A stretch of DNA of 64,000 bases, taken from positions 120,168-184,167 of the forward strand of contig JAUMVJ010000001.1 of NCBI GenBank assembly GCA_030530215.1, in the 5' to 3' direction. The first letter of the stretch is position 1; each line of letters begins with the position of its first letter. Source of the stretch: Coriobacteriia bacterium (lineage in GTDB: Bacteria; Actinomycetota; Coriobacteriia; Coriobacteriales; Eggerthellaceae). A model generated the notes under the pieces. The model ran no database searches and was not told the origin of the DNA. It saw only the letters and a list, made by a program, of their open reading frames with translations. The translations under genes and the position numbers were made by a program. Below, one piece after another: positions 33,139-42,170 of the stretch.

Positions 33139-34644
33139 TCACTCTCCTGCATGCTGCACGCCGAGGATCTCAAGCTCCTTTTCGCGCAATCCGATGCCGC
33201 GGAGCATAAGCCTGTTGCCGCGAAGCGAATCGATGGAGTTGATTCCCATGCCGCCCATGATTTCCTGGATCTCGTGGTTCCAAGCCGTGATCAAGTTGAT
33301 CACACGCTCGGCGCCGATCTCGGGGTTGAGGCGCTTGGTAAGGTCGGGGCGCTGCGTTGCAATGCCCCAGTTGCACTTGCCCGAAGAGCAGGCCTGGCAC
33401 TGATGACAGCCGAAGGCGATGATGGCCGCAGATGCGACGTAGGTGGCGTCGGCGCCCAGGGCGATAGCCTTCACGACATCGGCAGCGTGACGGATGGAGC
33501 CCGCCGCGACAACCGACACCGTCGAGCGGATACCCTCGTCGCGCAGACGCTGGTCGATGGCAGCCAGCGCAAGCTCCAGCGGGATGCCCACGTTGTCGCG
33601 CGTGCGAATGGGGGCTGCGCCGGTGCCGCCGCGGAAGCCGTCGACGACGATGATGTCGGCGCCAGCGCGTGCGCAGCCGGAAGCAATGGCGGCAACGTTG
33701 TGAACCGCCGCGATCTTCACCGCGATGGGCTTGCTGTAGCGCGTAGCTTCTTTAAGCGAGAAGATGAGCTGGCGCAAGTCCTCGATGGAGTAGATATCGT
33801 GATGCGGAGCGGGGCTGATGGCGTCCGTCCCTTCAGGGATCATACGGGTGCGCGAAACCTCGGCGTTGATCTTGGCACCAGGCAGGTGGCCACCGATGCC
33901 GGGCTTGGCGCCCTGGCCGATCTTGATCTCGATGCAGGAACCGGCGTTGAGGTAATGCGGGTCGACGCCGAAACGGCCGGATGCAACCTGAGTGATGCAG
34001 TTGTCGCCAAACTGCTCGAGGTCGCGATGCAGGCCGCCCTCGCCCGTGTTGAAGTAGGTGCCCAGCTCGCGCGCGGCGATGGCGAGCGACTTCTGAGCGT
34101 TGAGCGAGATGGAGCCGAAGGACATGGCCGAGAACATCACAGGCACGTCGAGTTTCAGCTGCGGGGGCATCTTGGTTTCAACCGTCTTGGTTTTCTCGTT
34201 GACCTTGATAACGGTCGGACGGCTGCCCAGGAACACGCGCGTCTCCATGGGCTCGCGCAGCGGGTCGATGGAGGGGTTGGTTACCTGGGAGGCGTTAAGA
34301 AGGAGCTGGTCGAAGTAGATGGGATACGGCTTGGGGTTGCCCATGGAGCCAAGGCGCACCGAACCGGTTTGCGACTGCTTGGCAATTTCTTGCTGGGCTT
34401 CCAAGTTCCAGTTGTTGGTGCCGTTGTCGACCTGTGGCCAATCGGTGATCGAAAGCGCGCCCGTGGGGCACATGATCACGCAACGCTGGCAGTTAACGCA
34501 GGCCTTGTGATCTTCGAAGCACTTGCCAAGCTCGGTATCGACATCATGAACCTCGTTGGCGCACTGGCGCTCGCAAACGCCGCACTGAATGCACAGCTCT
34601 TCGTCACGAACGACCTTGTAACGGGGCAAAGTGTAGTCCAACAT
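33139..34644 (-). CDS. Glutamate synthase FMN/Fe-S catalytic subunit (archaeal-type)
   Basis: This 501-residue protein has an N-terminal dicluster ferredoxin segment (CIQCGVCERQC and CVNCQRCVIMC, about 18-58). The FMN-binding TIM barrel of glutamate synthases follows, with FSAMSFGSIS, NTGEGGLHRDL, KPGIGGHLPGAKI, GTDAISPAPHHDIYSIEDL, VDGFRGGTGAAPI and a 3Fe-4S-type CHQCQACSSGKCNWGIATQ. It makes glutamate from 2-oxoglutarate and the ammonia released by the glutaminase subunit. Splitting GltB into separate polypeptides with an added ferredoxin domain is the archaeal-type layout, also known in some anaerobic bacteria. Confidence 0.92.
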   Translation of the reverse strand: MLDYTLPRYKVVRDEELCIQCGVCERQCANEVHDVDTELGKCFEDHKACVNCQRCVIMCPTGALSITDWPQVDNGTNNWNLEAQQEIAKQSQTGSVRLGSMGNPKPYPIYFDQLLLNASQVTNPSIDPLREPMETRVFLGSRPTVIKVNEKTKTVETKMPPQLKLDVPVMFSAMSFGSISLNAQKSLAIAARELGTYFNTGEGGLHRDLEQFGDNCITQVASGRFGVDPHYLNAGSCIEIKIGQGAKPGIGGHLPGAKINAEVSRTRMIPEGTDAISPAPHHDIYSIEDLRQLIFSLKEATRYSKPIAVKIAAVHNVAAIASGCARAGADIIVVDGFRGGTGAAPIRTRDNVGIPLELALAAIDQRLRDEGIRSTVSVVAAGSIRHAADVVKAIALGADATYVASAAIIAFGCHQCQACSSGKCNWGIATQRPDLTKRLNPEIGAERVINLITAWNHEIQEIMGGMGINSIDSLRGNRLMLRGIGLREKELEILGVQHAGE

Positions 34645-34647
34645 CGG

Positions 34648-35844
34648 CTAAACACCCCTTTGATAGGTACGGGTTGCGCCGACTTCGGTGATGCCGGCGC
34701 CGGGAACTTCAACAACAGGCGTGTTGACGCCGGCTTCTTCGCGTTTGCGCTCGGCAACCTCGTTCAACTGAACGACGAAGGGCACGCCGCCCTCGACGGA
34801 GCGCATGTTCTCAGCATCGGGGCAGATGATCTCGATTGCCGCCTGCTCGGAAGCCAGGTACACCATGTCGCCCTTTTCGGCCACCATCAAAGCGCGCAGC
34901 TTCAGGCGGTCGTTAAGCGCAAGCAGGCCTTCCTCGGAGCCAAGAATGACCGAGAAGGGGCCATTGATGAGCGCGCTGGAGTACACCGTGCGCAGGGCGC
35001 TTTCGTAAGCGGCCAGGCCGGGCTCCATGCGGTCGATATCCTCCCAAGAAGGAGCGGTCATGATGTGCGCGGCGGTTTCGGCGGAAAGGCCGTGACGACG
35101 AATAAGAAGGTCGAACAGGTAGGTGATGACCTCGGTGTCGGTTTGCAGATCACAGTTGTAGCCGAACTGCTCGACGTAACGACGGTTGGCGTCGTAGGAC
35201 GAAATCTCGCCGTTGTGCACGATCGACCAGTTGAGCAGCGTGAAGGGATGAGCGCCGCCCCACCAACCGGGGGTGTTGGTTGGGAAGCGGTTGTGCGCCG
35301 TCCACAGCCACGCCTTGTAATCCTGAATGCGGTAGAACTCGCCGATTTCCTCGGGGTAGCCAACGCCCTTGAAGGCGCCCATGTTCTTACCGGAGCTGGC
35401 AACGAAGGCTCCGTCGATATGCGAGTTGATGTAGAAGACGCGCTGCATGGTGTACTCGGCCTCGTCAAGCTCGCTTTCGGCAAGCTTGATGGGATGCGGC
35501 ACCATGAAGTAGCGCCAGATGTGTGGCGGGTTTTGAATGGTTCGGACGTAATCGGTGGGGATCTTCTCCTGCTTCTCGATTAGGAACCACTCGTCCAAGT
35601 AGGCCTCGGCCATAAGGCGGGCATCCTTGGTTTCATACAGCATATGGAACGCGAACAAATCTTTGTAATCGGGGTAAATGCCGTAGGCCGCAAAGCCGCC
35701 GCCCAAGCCGTTACCACGGTCATGCATCAAAGAAATGGACTTCAGCACATCGGTGCCATCGTGCCTGGCCCCGCTGCGATCCATGATGCCCGAAATGGCG
35801 CATCCGGCAGGAATCCGGACGTCACCCTCACGAAGAAGGGTCAT
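34648..35844 (-). CDS. Glutamate synthase class II glutamine amidotransferase subunit
   Basis: This 398-residue Ntn-type amidotransferase is the first gene of the operon. The likely nucleophile is Cys15 in PAGCAISGIMDRSG. It would have to be exposed by removing a 14-residue propeptide, as in GltB. Other family features are NNGEISSYDANRRYVE and AHNRFPTNTPGWWGG, TDTEVITYLFDLL and INGPFSVILGSEEG. It hydrolyses glutamine and channels ammonia to the FMN subunit. The next gene begins three bases after its stop. Confidence 0.88.
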   Translation of the reverse strand: MTLLREGDVRIPAGCAISGIMDRSGARHDGTDVLKSISLMHDRGNGLGGGFAAYGIYPDYKDLFAFHMLYETKDARLMAEAYLDEWFLIEKQEKIPTDYVRTIQNPPHIWRYFMVPHPIKLAESELDEAEYTMQRVFYINSHIDGAFVASSGKNMGAFKGVGYPEEIGEFYRIQDYKAWLWTAHNRFPTNTPGWWGGAHPFTLLNWSIVHNGEISSYDANRRYVEQFGYNCDLQTDTEVITYLFDLLIRRHGLSAETAAHIMTAPSWEDIDRMEPGLAAYESALRTVYSSALINGPFSVILGSEEGLLALNDRLKLRALMVAEKGDMVYLASEQAAIEIICPDAENMRSVEGGVPFVVQLNEVAERKREEAGVNTPVVEVPGAGITEVGATRTYQRGV

Positions 35845-35916
35845 TTCGTACCTCTTTCATCTACCTAGGGGGCAGCTTCCCTGCAGTAAAGCCACTACCC
35901 CAAATTTGGATATTCC

Positions 35917-35970
35917 ATAGTATGAAACCATTGTTTCGGCACCGTGTATCTAATGTTTCAAGAATGTTAC
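35917..35970 (-). promoter_or_regulatory. GlnR-like double box and promoter of the glutamate synthase operon
   Basis: Read on the minus strand from 35970 to 35933, the order is GTAAC-N6-GAAAC-N6-TACAC-N6-GAAAC with exact 6-base gaps. This is the a1-b1-a2-b2 layout described for GlnR boxes of actinomycetes (gTnAC-N6-GaAAC, repeated). Only the a2 half-site is weak. A -10-like TACTAT (35922-35917) follows without a good -35 (ACGGTG at 35945-35940), as expected for an activated promoter, and the box centre would lie near -40. The glnR gene is not in the window, so binding is inferred. Confidence 0.6.
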
Positions 35971-36055
35971 TCGGCGCGAACGGCATGAATGCCCGCAGAA
36001 CGCGGGGCGCCTGGGCTGAAGGCGGCGCTGCAGTTACAGGACGGGCGTCTTGGGA

Positions 36056-37482
36056 TTACATGCCAAGGATCATGACGCCCCACTTCTGCAGAACGGGCAG
36101 CCAGCCCATGACCAGCACAACCACAATCAGCAACGGCAGCACATAACTTATATAGGCGCGAACCACGCGACCGCCGGGGAACTTCAGACCCTGGCCAGCA
36201 TCCGCCTCGGCCAGGAACTTATCAAAGCCCCAGCCCTTCTTACGGGTGCAGAACAAGAGATAGCACAAGCCACCGATGGGAAGCAGGTTGTTGGAGACGA
36301 CGAAATCCTCGAAGGTCTGGATGTCGCCAATGCCGGGCACAACGACGTCGGACCACACGTTGAAGCCTAGCAAACAAGGAAGACTCAGCACGAAGATGGC
36401 CACGCCGTTGACGGCGACCGCGCGACGGCGTTCCCATCTCCAGCTGTCCATGGTAAATGCCATGATGGCCTCGAACACCGCGATGACGGTAGAGAGCGCA
36501 GCGAAGGTCATGAACAAGAAGAACAAGGTGCACCACAGCTGACCGAAGGGCATCATCTCAAAAACCGAGGGCAAGGTAATGAACACCAGAGAGGGGCCAC
36601 TACCAGGCTCAACGCCGAAAGCAAAGCAAGCAGGGAAGATAATGAGGCCAGCCATGATGGCAACGAAGGTGTCGATCAAGCACACGCGCAGGGTCTCGCC
36701 AGGCAAACTACGGTCTTTGTCGATGTAGGAGCCAAAAATCATCATGGCACCAATACCGATGCTCAAGGTGAAGAAGGCCTGACCCATAGCCGCATACACG
36801 GCTTCCCACAGGTCGCCGATGCCGTTGCCGACGAGCGCTGAGAAGTCGGGGATCAGGTAGAAGGCCAAGCCGGCGCTAGCGCCCGGAAGCGTGACGGCGC
36901 GCACGGCCAGGATAAGGATGATGATGAAAAGCAGCTCATCATCGCCTTGGAGATGCGCTCAACTCCGTTTTTCAAGCCCGCACTGGTGCATGCCAGGCCG
37001 ATGATGACGACAAGCGCCATGTAAACCAGCTGCTCGCCGGGGTTGGCCAGCATGTTGGTGAACACGGTGCCCACCTCTTCAGCGCTCATGCCGACGAAGA
37101 GGCCCTGGGCGCTCTTAACCGTGAAGGCAAGCATCCAGCCAGCGACGGTCGTGTAGAACATCATCAGGATGTAGGTACCCGCGAAGTTGAGCCACTTCAG
37201 CCGATGCCACTTGCTGCCTTCAGGCTCCAAAACCTCGAAAGCGCGGCCGGCACCCTTTTGGGAGGCGCGGCCGATGGTGAACTCCATCACCAGGATGGGC
37301 AGCGCAAACAAAGCCAAAAACACCAGGTACATGATGATGAAGGCGGCACCGCCGTACTCGCCCGTGATGTAGGGAAAACGCCAAACGTTGCCCAAGCCGA
37401 CCGCGCATCCGGCGCTGATCAGCAGAAAGCCCATGCGCGAACTGAAGCGCTCACGCGGCTGAGTTTCGGAACCTTTAGACAT
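36056..37482 (-). pseudogene. NSS-family sodium:neurotransmitter (amino acid) symporter, frameshifted
   Basis: Two frames together give a full NSS transporter of about 475 residues. The N-terminal part (from the ATG at 37482) has the family signature AGCAVGLGNVWRFPYITGEYGG and runs to GVERISKAMM. The remainder (TLPGASAGLAFYLIPDFS to GVMILGM) is in another frame from about 36935. In between, the new frame reads ELLFIIILILAVR, which continues the expected helix. A single-base loss near 36934-36944 explains this (ATGATG-AGC where ATGAT-x-GAG is needed). If real, the gene is dead; a sequencing error is the main alternative. Members import amino acids with sodium. The ribosome site GAAAGG precedes the ATG. 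Confidence 0.8.
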
Positions 37483-37496
37483 AGGGGACCTTTCTT

Positions 37497-37534
37497 CAAA
37501 AAAAGCGCGCACCGAGCCTATGCCCGATGCGCGC
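37497..37534 (-). terminator. Intrinsic terminator of pheST
   Basis: On the minus strand, GCGCGCA and TGCGCGC pair around a 16-base loop and are followed by seven Ts. It lies just past the pheT stop, with its T-run only a few bases before the ribosome site of the NSS gene. Read-through would therefore be the only way for pheST transcripts to reach that gene. Confidence 0.85.
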
Positions 37535-37548
37535 ACGTTGGCGAATGC

Positions 37549-39987
37549 TTAGCCGCGGATCTCGGCACCGGTGGCCTTGGCCACCTTGGTGAGCAGCTTG
37601 GTGTGCTGCTTTTCCACTTCCTCTGCGGTAAGCGTACGGTCGGCGGCGCGATACTCGAGCGCGAAGGCCATGGACTTCTTGCCCACGCCAACGCGCAGCG
37701 GGTCGCGGTAGACGTCGAAGAGCTTCACGGAATCAAGGAGCTTGCCGCCGGCCGAGCTGATGACCTGCATCATGCGCTCAGCGGTGACATCCTCGGAAAC
37801 CACGAAGGCCTGGTCAATAGTGACTGCGGGGTACACGGGAACGTCCACGTAGGGGCGCGAAAGCTGGCTTGCCTTGATGAGCGCGTCGATGTCGAGTTCA
37901 AAGGCCACAACGGGCGCCTCGGCATCGAAGGCCTGAACGGCCAAAGGATGAATCTCGCCCACCCAGCCAAGGATCGAGCCGCCCGCAAGCACCTGCGCCG
38001 CACGGCCGGGCTGCAAGAAGGGAGCGTCCTCGGCGTCGAGCGCCTTGTAGCGAACCTTCTGGATGCACAGCTCGCGCACGAGGTTTTCCACCACGCCCTT
38101 GCCGTCGAAGAAGTCGAACTCGGCAGGCTTGTGGTTCCAAGTGGCGTTGCCCATAGTGCCCGCCAAAACGCCGGCGAGCTTCTGCTTCTCGCGAGGCTGG
38201 GGCTTGCCCTCGGCGCCGAAGAACACGGTGCCGGTTTCGTAGAGCTGAATATCCTTCACGCCGCGTGCCTGGTTATGAGCAACCGAGCGCAAAAGACCAG
38301 GAATGATGGTTTGGCGCATGACGGACTGATCGGTCGTCATGGGGTTCAGAAGTTCCACGGGGATGCCCAGACCCTCGGAAGGCATCCGCAAACGCTCGAG
38401 GTCGGAGGGGTCGGCAAACGAGTAGGTCATAGTCTCGTTCATGCCGCAGGCGCGCAGCGTGTCGTTGATCTTGTCCATCTTGACCTGGGCTTCAGTGCGC
38501 GTGCCCAAGCGGCCGCGGCCACCAGGAAGCGTTGCCGGGATGCGATCCATACCGTAAAGGCGCAGCACTTCCTCGTACAGGTCGATCTCGCGCTCAAGGT
38601 CGGGGCGGTTGGTGGGGGCCACGACCTTCAACACGTCGGCATCGGCGGTAGCGGAAACCTCGCAACCTAGGCGCTCAAGAATGTCTTGCATCTCATCTGC
38701 GGGAATCGGGGCGCCGAGCATGCCCTGGCAACGCTTGACGCGAAGCTCAAGCTCAACGGGCTCGGACTTCTTGCCGTACACGTCGATGACGCCGGGGCAA
38801 ACCGAGCCGCCGGAAACCTCGGCCATCAAGGCAGCTGCGTAAGCAGAGAAGTCGGCGCAGGTGTTGTCGTCGACGCCGCGCTCGTAGCGCAGCGAGGATT
38901 CGCTGATCAGGCCCAGGTTGCGGCTGGTACGGCTAGTGCGGCCGCACTCGAAGGTGGCCGACTCAAGCAGGATGGTGGTGGTGCCCTCGGTTACCTCGGA
39001 ATCGAATCCGCCCATGACGCCTGCAAGCGCAACGGCTTTATCGGGTGTAGCGATGACCGTCATGTCCGAGGTAAGCGCGCGCTCCTCCTCGTCCAAGGTC
39101 ACCAGCTTCTCACCGTCGGCAGCGGCGCGAACGACCACGTTAGCCTTGCCCGAGCCGTCGACGAGCTTGTCGTAGTCGAAGGCATGCAGGGGCTGGCCGA
39201 GCAGGAACAGAATGTAGTTGGTAACGTCGACGATGTTGTTGATGGAACGTGCGCCGGCCGCCTGCACGCGCTCAGCGAGCCACTCAGGCGAAGGGCCAAC
39301 CTTGACGTTCTTGATCACGCGCGCCGTGTAACGCGGGCAGCGCTCGGCGTCTTCAACCGTGACGGTGGCCAGCTCGTCGACCGCAGGAAGCGATTCGTCA
39401 ACCACAAGCTCGCGCTCGGGATACTTGACGGGGACGCGGTACATCGCGCCGACCTCGCGTGCCATGCCCGCCATCGAAAGGCAATCGGGGCGGTTAGGGG
39501 TAATCTCCAGATCAAGGATGGTGTCGGAGAGTTTCAAGTAATCGGCGATGGGCGTGCCGATGGGCGCATCGTCGGACAAAATCCAAATGCCCTCGTGATC
39601 GGCGCCCATGCCCAGCTCGCGCTTGGAGCAGCACATGCCGCAAGAGGCAACGCCGCGCAGCTTGGACTTCTTGATCTTGAAGCCCTCGGGCATGACGGTG
39701 CCGATGGTGGCAACGGGCGTCTTGATGCCCAGCTTCATGTTGGGCGCGCCGCACACGATCTGCAGAGGCTCGTCGGCGCCCACGTCGACCATGGTCACGT
39801 GCATGTGATCGGAATCGGGGTGGGGCTCGCAGGCCACCACGTGACCCACAACGACACCCGCCAGATTGTCGCCCGTGCGCTCAACGCCCTCGACGCCGGT
39901 ACCGGTGAGGTCGAACTTGTCGCACATGGCCTTGATATCGGTTGGAAGCTCAACGTAATCGCTGAGCCACTTCAAAGAAACTAGCAT
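37549..39987 (-). CDS. pheT: Phenylalanine-tRNA ligase beta subunit
   Basis: This 812-residue protein has the normal PheT layout. The N-terminal domain (LVSLKWLSDYVELP) is followed by an EMAP-like tRNA-binding domain (VVACEPHPDSDHMHVTMVDV and IVCGAPN, about 45-150) and B3/B4 with editing residues (QPLHAFDYDKL). The B5 domain, catalytic-like core (ELLNPMTTDQSVMRQTIIPG) and C-terminal FDX-ACB anticodon-binding domain (YPAVTIDQAFVV to the end) complete it. With PheS it forms the alpha2-beta2 enzyme that charges tRNA-Phe. It lies 12 bases downstream of pheS under the T-box. Confidence 0.96.
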   Translation of the reverse strand: MLVSLKWLSDYVELPTDIKAMCDKFDLTGTGVEGVERTGDNLAGVVVGHVVACEPHPDSDHMHVTMVDVGADEPLQIVCGAPNMKLGIKTPVATIGTVMPEGFKIKKSKLRGVASCGMCCSKRELGMGADHEGIWILSDDAPIGTPIADYLKLSDTILDLEITPNRPDCLSMAGMAREVGAMYRVPVKYPERELVVDESLPAVDELATVTVEDAERCPRYTARVIKNVKVGPSPEWLAERVQAAGARSINNIVDVTNYILFLLGQPLHAFDYDKLVDGSGKANVVVRAAADGEKLVTLDEEERALTSDMTVIATPDKAVALAGVMGGFDSEVTEGTTTILLESATFECGRTSRTSRNLGLISESSLRYERGVDDNTCADFSAYAAALMAEVSGGSVCPGVIDVYGKKSEPVELELRVKRCQGMLGAPIPADEMQDILERLGCEVSATADADVLKVVAPTNRPDLEREIDLYEEVLRLYGMDRIPATLPGGRGRLGTRTEAQVKMDKINDTLRACGMNETMTYSFADPSDLERLRMPSEGLGIPVELLNPMTTDQSVMRQTIIPGLLRSVAHNQARGVKDIQLYETGTVFFGAEGKPQPREKQKLAGVLAGTMGNATWNHKPAEFDFFDGKGVVENLVRELCIQKVRYKALDAEDAPFLQPGRAAQVLAGGSILGWVGEIHPLAVQAFDAEAPVVAFELDIDALIKASQLSRPYVDVPVYPAVTIDQAFVVSEDVTAERMMQVISSAGGKLLDSVKLFDVYRDPLRVGVGKKSMAFALEYRAADRTLTAEEVEKQHTKLLTKVAKATGAEIRG

Positions 39988-39999
39988 TTCAGACCCTCC

Positions 40000-41082
40000 C
40001 TAGAACTGACGCAAGAAACGCATATCGCCTTCAAGAAGCATGCGCAGGTCGGGGACGTTGTATTTCAAGCAGGCAACGCGCTCGATGCCGACACCGAACG
40101 CAAAGCCGGAGTACTCCTCGGGGTCGATGCCCGACATCTCCAAAACGTTGGGGTCGACCATGCCGCAGCCCAGGATCTCGATCCAGCCGGTGCCCTTGCA
40201 CATGCGGCACTTCTCGCCATCGTGCAAATGGCCCGTGCCGCCGCACACGCCGCAGCTCACGTCAGCCTCGGCAGAAGGCTCGGTGAAGGGGAAGTAGTGT
40301 GCGCGGAAACGCGTCTTGCGCTCGGGGCCGAAAATCTGCTTGCAGAAGTAGTCGAGCGTGCCCTTCAGGTCGCCGAAGGTGATGTTCTTATCGATGACCA
40401 AGCCTTCACACTGATGGAACTGAGGCAGGTGGCTTGGGTCGGCCACGTCGCGGCGATACACCTTACCGGGAGCGATGATGTAAATGGGCAGCTCGCGATC
40501 CTCCATGGCATGCACCTGGACGCCGGAAGTCTGCGTGCGCAGCAGCACAGCGGACTCGCCCTTAACCGCGGTCTCGGCGCCGGTGTTGTCTTTAACATAG
40601 AAGGTGTCGGCCAGGCCGCGGGAGGGATGATCCTCGGGGGCGTTCAGGGCCGTGAAGTTGTACCAATCGGTCTCGACTTCGGGGCCGGTGAGCACGGTGT
40701 AGCCCAGGCCCAGGAAGAGTTCAGAGATCTCGTCCGAGATGGCGTTGATAAGATGGCGCGTGCCAACCTGCTGGGAGCGGCCGGGCAAGGTCACGTCAAC
40801 AGCGCTTGCGGCAATGCGCGCTTCCATCTCGCGCGCAGAAAGCTCGGCCTTCTTGGCCTCGAGCGCGGCTTCGATCTCGTTGCGCGCCAGGTTAACCGAC
40901 TTGCCGATCTGCGCGCGATGCTCCTTTGCCACCTGGCCCATTGAGCGCAGGTAACCGGTCAAACTGCCAGCCTTGCCCACGACCTCGACGCGGATAGCCT
41001 CGAGCTCCTTGGAATCGCCGATGGCGCCGATGCGCTCAAGCGTTTCCTTGTGGAGGGCTGTGATGTCATCGATGATTGCCAT
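40000..41082 (-). CDS. pheS: Phenylalanine-tRNA ligase alpha subunit
   Basis: This 360-residue class II synthetase subunit has an N-terminal coiled-coil arm (1-90) and GTRHLINAISDEISELFLGLG. Motif 2 features are TQTSGVQVHAM, GKVYRRDVADPSHLPQFHQCEG and FPFTEPSAEADV. It ends GFAFGVGIERVACLKYNVPDLR (motif 3). A small Cys-rich insert, CGVCGGTGHLHDGEKCRMCKG, may hold zinc; similar inserts occur in other bacterial PheS. The usual GMVHPN reads GMVDPN. The ATG at 41082 has both AAAGG and GGAGG upstream, the latter almost touching it. Confidence 0.95.
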   Translation of the reverse strand: MAIIDDITALHKETLERIGAIGDSKELEAIRVEVVGKAGSLTGYLRSMGQVAKEHRAQIGKSVNLARNEIEAALEAKKAELSAREMEARIAASAVDVTLPGRSQQVGTRHLINAISDEISELFLGLGYTVLTGPEVETDWYNFTALNAPEDHPSRGLADTFYVKDNTGAETAVKGESAVLLRTQTSGVQVHAMEDRELPIYIIAPGKVYRRDVADPSHLPQFHQCEGLVIDKNITFGDLKGTLDYFCKQIFGPERKTRFRAHYFPFTEPSAEADVSCGVCGGTGHLHDGEKCRMCKGTGWIEILGCGMVDPNVLEMSGIDPEEYSGFAFGVGIERVACLKYNVPDLRMLLEGDMRFLRQF

Positions 41083-41097
41083 TCCTCCATACCTTTC

Positions 41098-41433
41098 CGA
41101 ATAAAAAAGAGTCCCTCTTGTCCTTTACGCAAGGACGAGAGGGACTCCCGTGGTACCACCTTGTTTGACGCGAGCTTCATAAACTGGAGCTGCGCCCACT
41201 CATTGGGCCCGATAACGGAGGCCGCCCGGCTTACCTACTGGCTTTTGAGCTTACCTGTGGGTGCCCCGGCAGGTAGGCGCGAAAGCGTTCAGTTCGCTGC
41301 TGATGAAGTGAATTGCGCATCTGCGATCTAGGCCCTTTCAGCAAACGGGCCCTCTCTGGGAAATCGCCCACGACGCGCACTGTCTTCGTCGTCGCATAAG
41401 CATCGCCAACAAGCGATGCGGAAAAGAAGTATA
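41098..41433 (-). promoter_or_regulatory. T-box riboswitch of pheST
   Basis: Read on the minus strand, the leader starts after a -10-like TATACT (41433-41428) and runs about 330 bases to a terminator. The T-box core GGTGGTACCACGGGAGTCC (rc of about 41142-41160) can pair in an antiterminator. The alternative is a strong hairpin, AGAGTCCCTCTTGTCC with GGACGAGAGGGACTC, followed by a T-run. Stem I sequence includes a TTC triplet in GCAATTCACTTC, a plausible Phe specifier. Uncharged tRNA-Phe would bind and allow transcription of pheS and pheT. Confidence 0.9.
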
Positions 41434-41703
41434 GCCCTTTTCGTCCAACAGTGCATAGCTCAAAGTTTGCGCACGTGGCAAACGGCGGGATAGACAACCG
41501 AAATGAACCCGAAGCAAAAAAGCCCGCAAAGACGGCACTTGCCGCCTAAGCGAGCTTCGAAAATTGGCAATGGGGAGGGTTGGCGACGCGCGACCGCGGC
41601 GCTTGGGCTGGGCCGAAACGCCCTATCCAACCTCCCAGGTGCGGCGTCTTCCCGAATTAGGTGCCCTCCCGAGCGAAACGCCCCAAACGCGAGCGCTTGG
41701 CAC

Positions 41704-42084
41704 TTAGTGGTGCTGCTTCTGTCCGTACATGATCATGTGGGAGACGTTGAAGAGTTTGCCGTCGGACAGACGATACTGCTTGACCTCCCACTGGCGGATA
41801 CGGCCGCCCAAAGAAAGTGGCTCGGCGATGGTCTCGACGGTGTCGCCCTCGAACACGGGAAGCAAGTGCTTGCTCGAAACCTCGACGCCCAGCCAATGCA
41901 CTTCGTTTGCATCGGAATGGTCGGTGTTCACCTGGCTTGCGGCATGCTCGGCAAGCGCAGCGCTGATGCCGCCGTGCAAAACCCCGTGAGGCTGCAGCAT
42001 ATCCTCGGTGACCTTGGTATGCATAACGTAGCGCTCGGGTGTGCTCTCAAGCACTTCGATTCCCAAAAGATCAACAAAAGCCAT
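41704..42084 (-). CDS. PaaI/MenI-like hotdog thioesterase
   Basis: This 126-residue single hotdog domain has the family helix motif GVLHGGISAALAEHAAS, in which HGG and the following Glu form the active site. LGVEVSSKHLLPVFEGDTV and the final strand FNVSHMIMYG follow. Relatives hydrolyse aryl- or 1,4-dihydroxy-2-naphthoyl-CoA, the latter in menaquinone synthesis. Menaquinone is expected in this group, but nothing nearby confirms the role. It lies 86 bases after hisI on the same strand and may not belong to the his operon. The 270 bases to its left hold a possible terminator (T-run near 41516-41521) and no gene. Confidence 0.78.
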   Translation of the reverse strand: MAFVDLLGIEVLESTPERYVMHTKVTEDMLQPHGVLHGGISAALAEHAASQVNTDHSDANEVHWLGVEVSSKHLLPVFEGDTVETIAEPLSLGGRIRQWEVKQYRLSDGKLFNVSHMIMYGQKQHH

Positions 42085-42170
42085 TCGTACATCCTTTCAT
42101 ATGATGCACCGCACGGGCGCATCGTTTGCTCGACGTCGCTTAGGTTTAGCGCATCGCTTGGCGCCAGGAG

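Noticed and set aside
33151-35583. An 810-codon open frame on the plus strand across the glutamate synthase genes
   Set aside because: It is antisense to two conserved, motif-rich genes. GC-rich third positions commonly open such frames. Its own product has no recognisable domain.
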